Shown piece after piece: positions 24,605 through 35,302 of a DNA stretch of 64,000 nt. Origin of the DNA: Augochlora pura (lineage: Eukaryota > Arthropoda > Insecta > Hymenoptera > Halictidae); NCBI RefSeq assembly GCF_028453695.1, contig NC_135777.1, positions 14,373,714 through 14,437,713 on the forward strand. Reading direction: 5' to 3'. Both the position numbers and the translations under genes were made by a program. Numbering within the stretch: position 1 is the stretch's first letter; the number at the start of each line of letters is the position of its first letter. Below the pieces are notes generated by a model. The model had not been told where the DNA came from. It was given only the letters and a program-made list of their open reading frames with translations, and made no database searches.

Positions 24605-24699
24605 AATTTTACACCGATGAGTTTTTATTGGTCAGCTATCGAACGGTGTATGACTCATTGAAAAACCTCTAAGGGCAGTTTTGACCATCTTAATCGGCT
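24605..24699 (-). repeat. Right inverted repeat of hairpin MITE (95 bp)
   Basis: Reverse complement of the left arm with three mismatches: two adjacent to the GAGTCAT block and one in the CATCGGTG segment. Between the array and this arm there is a 26-bp unique piece (about 24579-24604) with no counterpart on the left. Confidence 0.93.
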
Positions 24700-26806
24700 A
24701 TGTCCTTTTCAGAGATTATTTTATCGAAAAATTCATCTATAGATTGAACTTGCTCTTAAATGAGAAATTGGAATAATAATGTCTACAATTAAATTAAAGA
24801 ATTTCTAGCAGTAAATACAGACGCAATAGTGTTAGGCCGTGGGTCCTCGTGCAAATTGTTAAGGATTATTCTCGAAAATAAGGGATCCTGAAACGAGGAA
24901 AAATTTCGTGGAAAAACTCCCACTAAATTAAAAGCTTCCTTACGGCGTGGATAACGCGGTAAGCTCGTTAATATTTGTTAAAGCGGCCCTGTCCGCGTGT
25001 CCCACAAATTCGCGAACGCCGTAAACGCGTAAAAAGAACCGCGGTTTCACGCATCGCCTTCGTATTTACATTCATTTCGTGCTCCTTTTGCGTTTCCCAC
25101 GCTGCCGCGACGCCACATTTACTGCCGCAATAAAACCATACACACCGAAAACGGCGGAACAGGGAACGGTCTAAATAAAAGTTTACGCGGCCGGCAAATA
25201 ATTCGTCGGACCGTTCGGAAGAAGCATATTCTAGAGCCAAAGGAACAGAACGAGCCACTAGTTCTAATAAAGGAAAACTAGCTGGACAAACATATTGTTT
25301 AATGTATAATAACATATAATGTAATAAATATAATAACATAAAACTACATAATGTATAATATATAATAACTAATATAATAAAAGTAATAACATATTGTTTA
25401 ATGTAATAAACATCTTTTCTAATGCCAGGATCATAATTTTATCAAATCCATCCTGAAAATCATAAGTCTTAAAAGTGTTTTAATTAAATAAAACCGAATA
25501 ATGCAGTGAAATAATAGAGGCGTCAAGTTTTACAATGAGTCGAGATTTCTCTTTGCGGAATTATAGCACTTTAAATTTTAATAATTTTTCAAAACAGTAA
25601 AGCTAACCAGAAGTCCAACGCTTTAAACATTTCACGAAGATTTTGTACATAATCTGCTAAGTATAGGTATTATTTACGACTTTTAAATCGACACAAAATT
25701 CTATCTTAACCATTATTGTAATGTATTCGAACAAACGAAATTCTAACGGTATATCTAAACTTCGAAAGAGTTAAAATACTGCTCTGATAGATATTAACAT
25801 CGTAACTTCAATTTTCAATTCGTTAATTGAATTGCTTCAATTTTAATGGAATTTGAGGGGTTGATCGTCGGCAATCAACGTGTTAAAGATTGTTGAACCG
25901 GCTTGCGTATTCCGTAGAAGAACGCTTGAAACTCGGATCCACGACAAATAGGAGTTTCAAAGGGAGAGCGAGAGAGAGAGAGAGAGAGATAAATAAAGAA
26001 AGACAAAGAGAGAAAACGAGAGTGGAGAGTTAGAAGAGTGATAAGAAAAGTTGGCGCGGATTAGACGGAATAAATGAGGGGTCCGTCGTCGTCTCGCCTA
26101 CCGGCCAAGCAAAATCGGAGCAACTGTCGCGGCAGATTTCTCCCCCGGACCTGGGAGGGTTTGCGGGGGTGGGATTGCTAGCCTCAGACGGCCAGGGGGA
26201 AAAGTTTCTAATTTTTAGGAGGACAAGAGGGACCGCGGCTACGGCCGTATGGTCCAGCACTCCCCAGGCACCTCTTGTATCGTCGATCCTTGCGACCCGC
26301 TATGACCGTCTTCAACCCCTCCTCGACAACCCCCCGACCAACTCCTCACTATGTCGTGTCCCGGGAAAATGTCGCCGCGCCGCCACTCCTCGTTCCCAGC
26401 GACGAGATACGTCCGCGTTTCCAACAAGCTCCCGCAGAAATATTTTCTGACTATTGTTCTGGATCCATTCGAATTTCTGGATCCACTGCATTACTTTAAT
26501 ATTTATCAACGTGTTCGTTCAAACAATATTTTTTTCACCAGCAAGTTATTATTCGTCAATTATTGTAAAAGTAACGCTGAGCTAGAACATCTCGTCTATG
26601 AACATACAAATAGAAAAGAAATAATTTATTACAGCTGCCGCGGTAATCGGAGTGTTAAAGACCAAAGGATTTTAGTTGTTGTAAACATACGGAATGAAAA
26701 AGTAGTATGGCACGAGGTTAACAGTTCGTTCGGGAGCCTTTGATTACTTTCTCATTGGGCTAAAGCGTCGCGTAGTGTATAAAATGTGCGAAAATCGCCA
26801 GACACT
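24700..26806. other. Mosaic non-coding sequence
   Basis: CpG-richer at 24940-25240 and 26040-26440; very AT-rich at 25260-25860. At 25280-25420 the phrase ACATATTGTTTAATGTA occurs twice (near 25289 and 25389) among ATAATA-rich filler, a decayed AT-rich tandem repeat. A (GA)n run lies at 25969-25989. Confidence 0.5.
25871..25887 (-). mobile_element. Possible transposon end TTTAACACGTTGA
   Basis: On the minus strand it reads TTTAACACGTTGATTGC. The same head, TTTAACACGTTGACT, occurs on the plus strand at 52164-52178. I recall TTAACACGTTGACTGCC as a repeated transposon terminus in aculeate Hymenoptera. Only short ends are visible and no full element can be drawn. Confidence 0.25.
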
Positions 26807-27037
26807 GTCAAATTTTGGAATGCTGAAGAGTACAAATATTGTATGCAGTCAAATTTAAAAATGCTGAAAAGCACGAATACTGTACGTAGTGAAAATTAAA
26901 AATGTTAAAAATTACAAATACTGTACAGCCAAAGGAAACGAAGCAAAGTGCGAATAGTGTGCGCGGACAAATTTAGAAATGCTGAAAAGCACAAAAATAC
27001 TGCACGCAGTCAAATTTAGAAATATTAAAACTGCGAC
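26807..27037. repeat. Minisatellite, unit about 41 bp
   Basis: Units of 41, 41, 38, 39, 43 and a partial 29 bp, each with the head GTCAAATTTA, then AAATGCTGAAAAGCAC, then AATACTGTACG. The first two and the fifth are most alike; the fourth (around 26926-26965) is the most diverged. Non-coding. Confidence 0.8.
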
Positions 27038-28421
27038 AGCTCCTTCTCCTCTGCCAATAAAGAAGAAAGTGCAACTAAACGGGAATCAGAGGTTTCAATA
27101 GCGTCGAAGCAAATTGCAAGATGGATCCCACCCATGTCAACACAGCTAGTTTTCAGATTTACGAGTTCCTCGTTCACGATCGCAGATCGACTGGCGAAAT
27201 TCGTCGAGGACCTCCGGTTTTCCATTCTTGTTTCGAGAAAGATTTTATCGGAGGACACGAGACAACGATAGACGAGCGGCGTCGCGGATAGGAATTCACG
27301 GATACCGAATAGAGGACGAAGGAAACGAGGCTGACAGAGAACGCGGTTCCTATATCGTATTAAAAGTTTTTCCTCTTTCTACTTTATTTCGCTGTATCGA
27401 TCGCGAACCAGTATTCCGCGGCACGTCGCATGGGACGAGGCGATATTGTTTACTCGCGAATCTCTCACGTTCCCGAGAACGAACCTCGGTGAACGTTCCT
27501 TTGTTCCCCGAGTTTGCCGCGGTTCTCCCGGTTACATTAACGCCACTGGCCGCACGAAAATTTAATTAATACGTTCCATTTGGCTTGCGACTCCACGATA
27601 AACGACGCTCTCTTTTTCTTGCTGAGCGGCAAACAGTTTTCCTGGCATTCTGGGTTAATAACTGCGCAACCACTTCATGATATTCATTTCTACGAATCCG
27701 ACGTTCTGGTCCAGTTTTTCGTGTATCGGCTTTTGTAATCTGAAAGTAACTTCGCTATTTTGGAGATCGCAGAGTTGTAATCTCATTATTAATCGTTCTT
27801 GATTCTCAGTCCATACACATTAGATGTTTTAATTTAATTTTCGGTGTATTTGAATTAGGTATTTTAAAAACGGTTCATCATATTACAGGTCGTAGAGCTA
27901 TAACAATTTCCCCGTTAGTCATTCTTAATCCTACATCTGTATATGTAGATCCGATATTTTGATGAAACTTTTGCTGTGTCCCAATTAAGAATTCCATTCT
28001 TAAGGTTCATATTAGAGTAACTTATTCAAATTTTAGAAACAGAAAAAACGAGATTCACTTCAGCAATTTTCATCATAATCCACTAGCAGAAAGAAATTGC
28101 CTCTAGAAGTAGAAAATAATCTTTCGGAAACTTGTTTCGAGAAATTGTGATTTCATCAAAGATATCCAAGACAAATTGAGACAGTCTTAATTTTCGACAA
28201 ACTGACGCCATTTTTTGCTGATCTAAAGATAGTATTCGGCAAAGCAGGTTAGAAAATTGATTGCGTTTGACGGAAGGATCGCGTGATCTACATAATACAG
28301 AACACAACTCGTAATACGGCAATGGAAATGTGAAAGATTTCGAACGATCGCGAGAGAGGTGTTCAAAGGGAAGAGAAGACGAGGGACAGAAGCGTTCGTT
28401 TGTTAAACAGAACTCGCTCAC
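27038..28421. other. CpG-rich then AT-rich non-coding sequence
   Basis: CpG-rich at 27170-27600; AT-rich at 27700-28100. Frames overlap on both strands at 27025-27569 without domains. Confidence 0.5.
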
Positions 28422-28508
28422 CTGGGGAAACGTGGCGTAGGTGTCGAGATAACGTGGATGCTTCATCCTTATTTCGATATCCACCCTCGTTTCCGCATAC
28501 CCGGCCAT
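28422..28508 (-). CDS. Possible coding exon on minus strand, unrecognised
   Basis: On the minus strand an ATG at 28508-28506 opens 29 codons ending in CCCCAG at 28422, followed at once by GTGAGCG, an excellent 5' splice consensus (CAG/GTGAG). The frame also runs on to 28083 without a stop, and is open upstream for another 20 or so codons. No polypyrimidine tract and AG acceptor precedes the ATG, so if real it would be a first coding exon. I do not recognise the peptide; chance is a live alternative. Confidence 0.2.
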
Positions 28509-30554
28509 ATTATCTGACCCGTTTATCTTCCCCGTCGAAATTGCAGCCCTCTTACGCTCGTACGATTTTTATCGACGACTCGTAGGAAGCAGTCGCAACC
28601 CTGGCACAAGACAAATCATCGGATAAGAGTTCCCCGGATTGCTCGATAAAGCCGCCATGCGAAACAAACACGACGGGCATCGGTTATAACTGTGGATGCT
28701 TATTAGAAGAGGATTCGTAGCGCCATTAGGCGGCATCAGGCCGGCGTTAGTTTTATCGAAAACCATTCCTCTCCCCTTTTTCATTAAAACACACGAAATC
28801 TGTTCCCCGCGACTGTTTATTAATCCAAAGGGGAACGATATCCCCCGAAACAGGATATTCTATAACATTCTCCGCGGTCCCAGTTTTGTTGCGATCGCCT
28901 GCTTCGAAGGGGTGAAAGCGACACTGTCGTTTGGGGTTGAGGGATCATTGATTTGTACCCCTAACTTAAAGAGCAAAACGAGGATTTCGAAACGGACGTA
29001 AAGAAATATGCGGCGAATATTATTTCGAGCACCGTATCGCGATGGAAATGCGTTAATTATACAGCGAAATATGCGGAGCTTTTTAGCGGATGAAACGCGC
29101 ATTTTAATCATCCCTCGTGCCGCTAAATGCGGACGTCGCTTCAATCTACCTCGAGTGACAATCATCAGCCGCGGTGTTCATCGGTGATCGCTTTTTAATG
29201 AAAAAAAAAAACAACAAAAAGTTGTTACAATAAAGTACGAAACCGGCAGGTATTCGACAACGTGTAATCAGAATTATTCGTCGACAACAATTTCACTGTC
29301 TCGAAATATCAAGATAATTCATTCGAGCGTCGTACAATCGCGTTCAAGATTAACGAATCTGGAGAAAATCGCGCCAAATTAAGCGTCGAACATTCGATCC
29401 ATTACTGGTAAAAAGCTTTTCGATCAGAGCAACGTTTTGATATTCCCCGCCGTTTTGGGTGGCCGAACAGCTGAAACTGCACGGTGCGCAATTTCCCGAG
29501 GTCCGAGAGATATCCAACGACTGGTCCGCGAGGAACGGCGTGTTCCGATTTCAATTCGCGCCGATCGATCTCGTTCGATCTCCTTTCTTCTCTCCGTGTC
29601 GACCGATCCGCCCTCGCCTCTGACGGAAGAATCGTTTCTTTGGACAAGGCGTCCTCTCCTCGGAGAACAGAGAAGAATTCGCGGGACGATGACTTCTCGT
29701 TCGCTTCGAGGAGACTCTTCAAAGCTGTGTACGAACCGACACAGAGGGTCGAAAAAGAGATAGAGAGCGGAGCGGGCGGGGAGACACGCAGCGAGAAAGG
29801 GAGGGAGCGAGAGAGGCGAAATCTCGGAGCCGAAAGACGAACGCGAAACACTGAAGAAACGGGCGGAAAAGGGACGGAAAAGGGGATCGAAGAGGAACGG
29901 CGGAGGAGGACCCGTTCCATGGAATACGGATCAATATCGTAGACGCTCAAGCATCCTTCGGTTAGGCTCCTTCGATTCGACACGAAAGTACCGTTTCGAC
30001 GACAGGACCGGCTACGCTAGTCTAGTTTCGCATCCACGGCAATCTCCTCCATGATTAACATTATGTAAGAAATATCATCGGGATTTGTGAATAAAACACG
30101 ATCTATTAAGGATACCCATAAGTCATGCCGTTTCGTTTTCTTAACCCCATTATTACCGAATCCAAGACGTTACTAATGATCTATTGTTTGACAACAGCGA
30201 TAAGATTATGTTTACTCGAACTTTGTATAATTATTATTATAATATATACTTCAGCGAACAGGTTTATCAAAAAATTTCTTACGCATTTCCATAAATTCAG
30301 GAACTGTGGACGAAAAATGTCAGCTAAAAATAAATACATGAACGATGAATGAAAAATTATGAATAATGTGTCAGTAATTGAAACCCTTAACCAATCAATA
30401 CTTTTTGCTAATTCTCTTTTATGGTTTCAGAAAGGATAGCTGCGGTTATTATAGAATCAAGATGCGAATTTGAATAGATCGTTTTTCTATATGTTTTACA
30501 GATATGACATAGATATGAGTTACAAGCATATCGAAGAAGAGAATTCATCTCTTT
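28509..30554. other. Mixed non-coding sequence
   Basis: CpG-rich at 28400-29160 in patches and strongly at 29440-29950, where about 29755-29905 is purine-biased. AT-rich at 29950-30554. Frames of 193 and 152 codons at 29402-29983 overlap on opposite strands in low-complexity sequence and are rejected. Confidence 0.5.
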
Positions 30555-30897
30555 CTTGACAGAGAATTCATGAGAATGTTCAACAGAGGTGTGTGTCTGT
30601 AGCTGTCAGATATTTTTCGTTTTCGTTGTAGGTTCCTATAGTAATTGTTTCTATTTCTGGGAGCAATCTGGTCAGTGACTCGGAGACCCCTCGCTAATGA
30701 TCCATCTCGAGAGTCCTAATGGTATTACATCAGCTAAAACAATTGGAGATCTTACGAGTTCTACGAAGAGGAGAGTAATGTACTCGATGATAAAGACCGG
30801 TATTAAAGGGAGGTCTTGATGAACTTTCGAGGTTCAAAGTTGACTACCTTATCGACTTTCTCCAGACCCTTCGTCTTCCATCCTTCCTATATAAACC

Positions 30898-31133
30898 CTT
30901 CTTCCTCTTCTTCGATCCTGCTGTAAGCACTTTCCTAGATTCTTCTTCGATTCTTCTCTAGATCATTTTCCTTTGCTGTTCCATCCTGAGCCATTTCTGT
31001 TCACCTCTCCTTTCCTTTTTTACCCTTAGACTCTTCTAAAAACGCTTCTCCACACGTTCTTCTATCCTTCCAGTTTCCCCAGATCCTTCCAGTCCATTTT
31101 CTAGTCCCTAGATTCTTATCTTCCAGATAATAT
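30898..31133. repeat. Degenerate pyrimidine-rich repeat, about 17 bp
   Basis: C/T-rich sequence in which blocks starting CTTC or CCTT recur about every 17 bp (GATTCTTCTTC, CTTCTCTAGAT, CTTCTATCCTTCCAG). Divergence is high and the unit approximate. The same sequence lies at 54497-54732 in copy B. Confidence 0.3.
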
Positions 31134-31860
31134 CGTACCGCCCCAGAGATCTTCAGACTAAAACCGTCAACCAATCGAAGAAACGAAATCTAAGTAACCG
31201 TTAACAAAGCATTGCTATGACACAAAAATACGATATATCCAAAGAATCTCTACCATTCGAAAAATTCTCTGAGAATACATGAACGTTATCACTGACTTGA
31301 TGCGAGGCAATCCCTCGTTATCGACGTGACACATTTCTCTCTGTTAGAGCCTGTCCCGCAAATCGTTCGCAACGAAACGTGAATCTCAGTGGCGGTGTTA
31401 TCGAACTCGGAAACACGTAGAGAAAAAGAACCTGAGAGAGGTATGTCTTTTTTCCTTCGTTTCCGGTGCCTTGATTCACGATTGGCACGATTCCATGGAA
31501 CTATCCGCTCTGCCTTTGGGGATAGACGTTTTCTAACGACGAGACGCGACGGTACGAAACGAGACACGACACGACAGTTCCGCGACACAACGCAGGTGCT
31601 TAACGACGCGAAGACTCGAAGAAAAGGTTCGTCCCCGTGTCGGTGTAAAGTTCGCCGGTGGTACAGCGCCAGCCGGTGCCCGCTCGAAAGCGTTTCTATG
31701 GAAACGCGGAGAATTCTTTTCACGGTGAGGCGCGTTTCCGTTCGTGATCGTTTCGTTAACGATGTCTCGATCGATCGACACGGAAACCGACGACCTTACC
31801 CCGTGCGAACAGACACTCTTTTCTTCTCGAGGGTTGGATGCTACGTGCAAAACAGGACGA

Positions 31861-31891
31861 AAGAGAGAGTGAGAGAGAGAGAGAGAGAGAT
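31861..31891. repeat. (GA)n microsatellite
   Basis: GA run with one GTGA interruption. It has the same length in copy B (55460-55490), although such runs normally vary between alleles. Confidence 0.9.
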
Positions 31892-33659
31892 GGAGAGACA
31901 GGCTCGAGGAGAGTTAACGCGCTGCCGCCTCTCCTAGTTTCCCTTTCGAAATCGAGCGCACGCGTAAATGCCACGCGCCGCTATCAAGCTAATTAAGTAT
32001 TTTGTTACTCGACCCTTCGCGCCGCAAACTGTTCCAGAACTTGCGTCAACATCGTTTGTTTCCATTATAACTTCCATGTGTCGTCGCACCAATCCGTTGT
32101 TTCGTTTAAGATCCGCGAAGATTACGTTTACGAGGCAGTTTAAGCTAGTCTGTGTATCGCTCCTTTCCGCGGATTGTTTAAGACCGCGAAAGTGTTTCTT
32201 CGTTTTGATCTCTTGAGCTGTGAATAAGTATTGTACCATACACTGAAGACGCTAATCGAAAGATGTTAAAAAGTCCAATACAATTGGACGCCACTTTACG
32301 AACCCTTAGATACCGTTCAGAAATAATTGCATAAAAGCTCCTAAAACAATGCTTCAACCAGCTTCGTTTTACAGTTTTGATCAACCTATTGTGTCTCATT
32401 TATGAAGTCGCATTTCAAGGAAATGCATAAGATGCAATCACAACAGAGAATAAAATCATACATTTGATAGTATCTAGGAAAAGAAAACTGATAAATTTTC
32501 GATAATACAAAGAACTAGGAATTTCTCACGTGCCCACGATGTTGTACTGTGTTTATAATGACCAGATTGCAGATGTTTAAACAAAACAAAAATTATCCAA
32601 CTGAATCACAGAAACGTAGACTAATCAAAAATGGCTTTTTATTTCAATAATAGTAATAAGTTGACAATAACAAAACAGTACCCTCGAGTTCTTCCAACGC
32701 CTCCACAATTTCATATTCGACCCATTAATTGTAGTCATAAATTCATAAGAACCGCAGTCTAATAACGACAGAACCCAGTGCCACGCAAATTAAGATCGAT
32801 ACAACTGTTCCCTGCAAACCTAATTCGGAAGATAAATGAATAAGATGTTCACAATCGGCGGAGCAGAGTTTCCCGACGATAATACGAAGATCGTGATTTC
32901 GGAATTGCGTTAGGTGAAAAATCAACACTGTCGCCGACGAAATTGGACGGAAGAGGATCGCCGACGACCCGATCTGGCAACGATTAAATTCTTCTGATTC
33001 CTGCCGTTTATCAGGCCGCTTAAGCTTCCCTTGGAGATAATGCGAACCGTTCCGTCCCAGTCGAGGCCGTTTTTTTTTCACCCGAGCCGCGGATATTCGT
33101 CAGCCTCGCTCGACGTGCTCGCGTTTAACCGCGGTTCCCGTTCATTTGAAATTGTAATGCGCCGTGGAATTCATTCGCGCCGAGTCGCGTACTCCATATT
33201 TCACGCGTTTCGCTGCGGAATCCAACTTCCCTGTGTATCGGGACGAGATTACCCGCGATTCCATTCGCTTTGCCAATTGAAGAACAACGATCCCTCCATA
33301 TGCACCTGGCCCCATCGATCTCATCATCTTTCGACCTGATTGTGCACTTTTTTGCGTCAACTACCATTTAAAATTTTGACTCATTCTATGAATCGTAAAT
33401 ATTACGTGAACAATTCGATCTACACACTTTTCTGCTCCGTTGATTTATTCTTTATTTTTGCGTCAAATAGCATTCACAATGTACGATCGTTTTATAAATC
33501 GTAAGTATTCACTGTCTTCATTTTGTAATACATTTATCGTAAAGCAATTAAATAATTTGTCAAATTCTGGTTGCTTCTTTGACATTACTGTTTTCTTGAA
33601 CAATATCATGTTAAACTTTTACTCAACACGCACGACTCTTGCATTCTTGCTAGCAGTAA

Positions 33660-33977
33660 CTATGTTCTACAACTATTATCTAACTTCTTGGATACCATTT
33701 GTTCCGATAATATTATAGTTTGACCCATTTTATAGATTTGTTTTATAGATTTCAGAATTGTCTCATCGACATTATAGTGTTGTGTATATCTTTCTGTTTC
33801 TTGTGGTGTAGTTTGCTGGTTTCTCAGGAACGATCGTAGCTCAGATGTCTTCGGGAGATCCAGGGCACAGGTTCGTTCTTCAGGCACGTGTTTGCGACAT
33901 TTAACCGTGTTAGGTTGGCTTGTCGCATCGAAAAACCGTCGGTCGAGTTCGCGTGTAAAATCAGGCTTAGCTGCCAC
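33660..33977 (-). CDS. Unrecognised minus-strand open frame, doubtful
   Basis: The frame is open for about 116 codons up to a TAG at its 3' end (33660-33662), starting from GTG rather than ATG in the listed span. Its second half is AT-rich yet stop-free, which is mildly unusual. A second minus-strand frame (34003-34473, 156 codons) lies just upstream in another phase, and a 64-codon frame overlaps. No domain, no splice pair joining them and no promoter recognised. Repeated unchanged in copy B at 57259-57576. Could be an old transposon fragment or chance. Confidence 0.12.
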   Translation of the reverse strand: MAAKPDFTRELDRRFFDATSQPNTVKCRKHVPEERTCALDLPKTSELRSFLRNQQTTPQETERYTQHYNVDETILKSIKQIYKMGQTIILSEQMVSKKLDNSCRT

Positions 33978-34286
33978 TTGGTGGTCGGCCCCCGAGTACC
34001 TATTATTCTACCCTCCACTTCACCGTTACGAGTGCTCGAGAATCGTGCTGCACAGCTCCTTTCCGTGTCAAGATTTTGTGGAACTTAAGCGAAACACAGG
34101 CCAGGCCGGCAGTCCGCCGCAGCGAGCCTCGAATTTTCACCCGTTCCCATGACTCAGCCCTCTTTTCCGCCTTTCTCTCATTACGTTCTCTCGACGTCCA
34201 CTCTCGCCGCGCCCAACCTTCGACCATCCCCTTCTCCAAAACCGCCGAGCCGTTCGTCTTTTGTCGTGATTCGTCGCGGCAACGAT

Positions 34287-34315
34287 CCCCGAGCATGTCA
34301 ACTAAATGCTCGGGG
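34287..34315. other. Perfect 10-bp hairpin
   Basis: CCCCGAGCAT and ATGCTCGGGG separated by nine bases (GTCAACTAA), followed on the plus strand by an A-rich run. On the minus strand the T run precedes the stem, so it is not a terminator-like arrangement. It does not match the histone 3' stem-loop. Repeated at 57886-57914 in copy B. Confidence 0.7.
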
Positions 34316-35286
34316 AAAAAAAGAGCTTCGTCGATGACACGTTGCTCTTTGTTAACCACTTGACGCGTAATTACTCTAAATCGATTTTGAATCCGGCGTT
34401 CCATTGTCTTTCGATAATAAAGATCTTTCATCCTGTATAGAAAACAAAACCTGCTGTCGCATTCATCAAACATTCATAACAATTGAAACCGTTCTCTGAC
34501 ACTTTCTTCGCGTCCGCTTTGAATGTCTTCCGTTCTTTTAAATTCTTCACGGAAACACTTTGGATTTTGGATGACACGGATGAGAATTGTATCGTGCATT
34601 CATTTGTTTTTGTAGCCCTTAAACTTAACGAAAAATAAAACTTTTGTTGCTGTTATTGCCTTTATTAAATTACCAAAATAGGAGACCTTCAGGAACTACA
34701 ACTATGATTCAAGACACCAACGTCGACTATAAACTATGCGATCATAGCATCTGCTAAATAATATTAGAGGATGGTAGCCTAATTTTGTCCATCGTATAAA
34801 ATGTACCATTAGTTATACTAGATAAGAAAAATTCGTTTAGCATTAACTAAATATCTACGAATCTTGCTCTGAATTTGATGTAGCAGTGAATCTGGTAGAA
34901 AATAAATACCTGCAGTGTCACTATTGGAGTTGATTGATCATGAACTGTAAATTAAAATTAATCCAGGCTTTATAAATAAAAGCGATCTAGGAATATTACT
35001 AGCAACAGTAATAATAGCTATTCTCATTGTAATCTTCGAAGAAAACGTGAAAGACGTCGAGGACCAGGAACAAAAATAAGCGGCAGGTGGTAAAGATAGA
35101 AACCGCGAGGCAAGAGAAACATAAATTGATTAGCCAGGATCCCGAGGGCTGTGAGGATACTCCGAGGACCAGGTTAGCTCCCAGGAGGCCTGGGAGGCAG
35201 CTGCTATTCGCGGCTAAAATAGACAGACGTCGAACGTTTCAAGTTGGCTTCTTATAATTCGACTGGATTGCAACAGAAACGGGGAC

Positions 35287-35302
35287 GGGGGGGGGGGGGG
35301 GG
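35287..35302 (+). repeat. G16 homopolymer with nearby G runs
   Basis: Sixteen G, then CCAA, then GGGGGGGTGGG to 35317: potential G-quadruplex DNA. Copy B carries exactly 16 G at 58886-58901, an argument that both copies derive from the same molecule or reads. Confidence 0.9.

Larger units (their letters stand above)
24146..24699. mobile_element. Hairpin MITE with ACATTCC satellite core
   Basis: Two 95-bp inverted repeats (24146-24240 and 24605-24699, about 97% identical) enclose a heptamer array (24251-24578) and a short unique spacer on the right. There is no coding sequence, so the element would depend on a transposase elsewhere. Long near-perfect arms make it a fold-back type MITE. The similarity of the arms implies either young age or correction between arms. 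I could not fix the outer ends or a target-site duplication: TA and TTAA do not fit cleanly. The superfamily is therefore unknown. I do not recognise the family. Confidence 0.8.

Noticed and set aside
29402..29983. 193- and 152-codon frames on opposite strands
   Set aside because: Mutually overlapping in purine-biased CpG-rich sequence; low-complexity Arg/Ser/Glu products.
34287..34315. Histone 3' stem-loop
   Set aside because: Stem and loop sequence do not match the histone consensus and there is no histone gene nearby.
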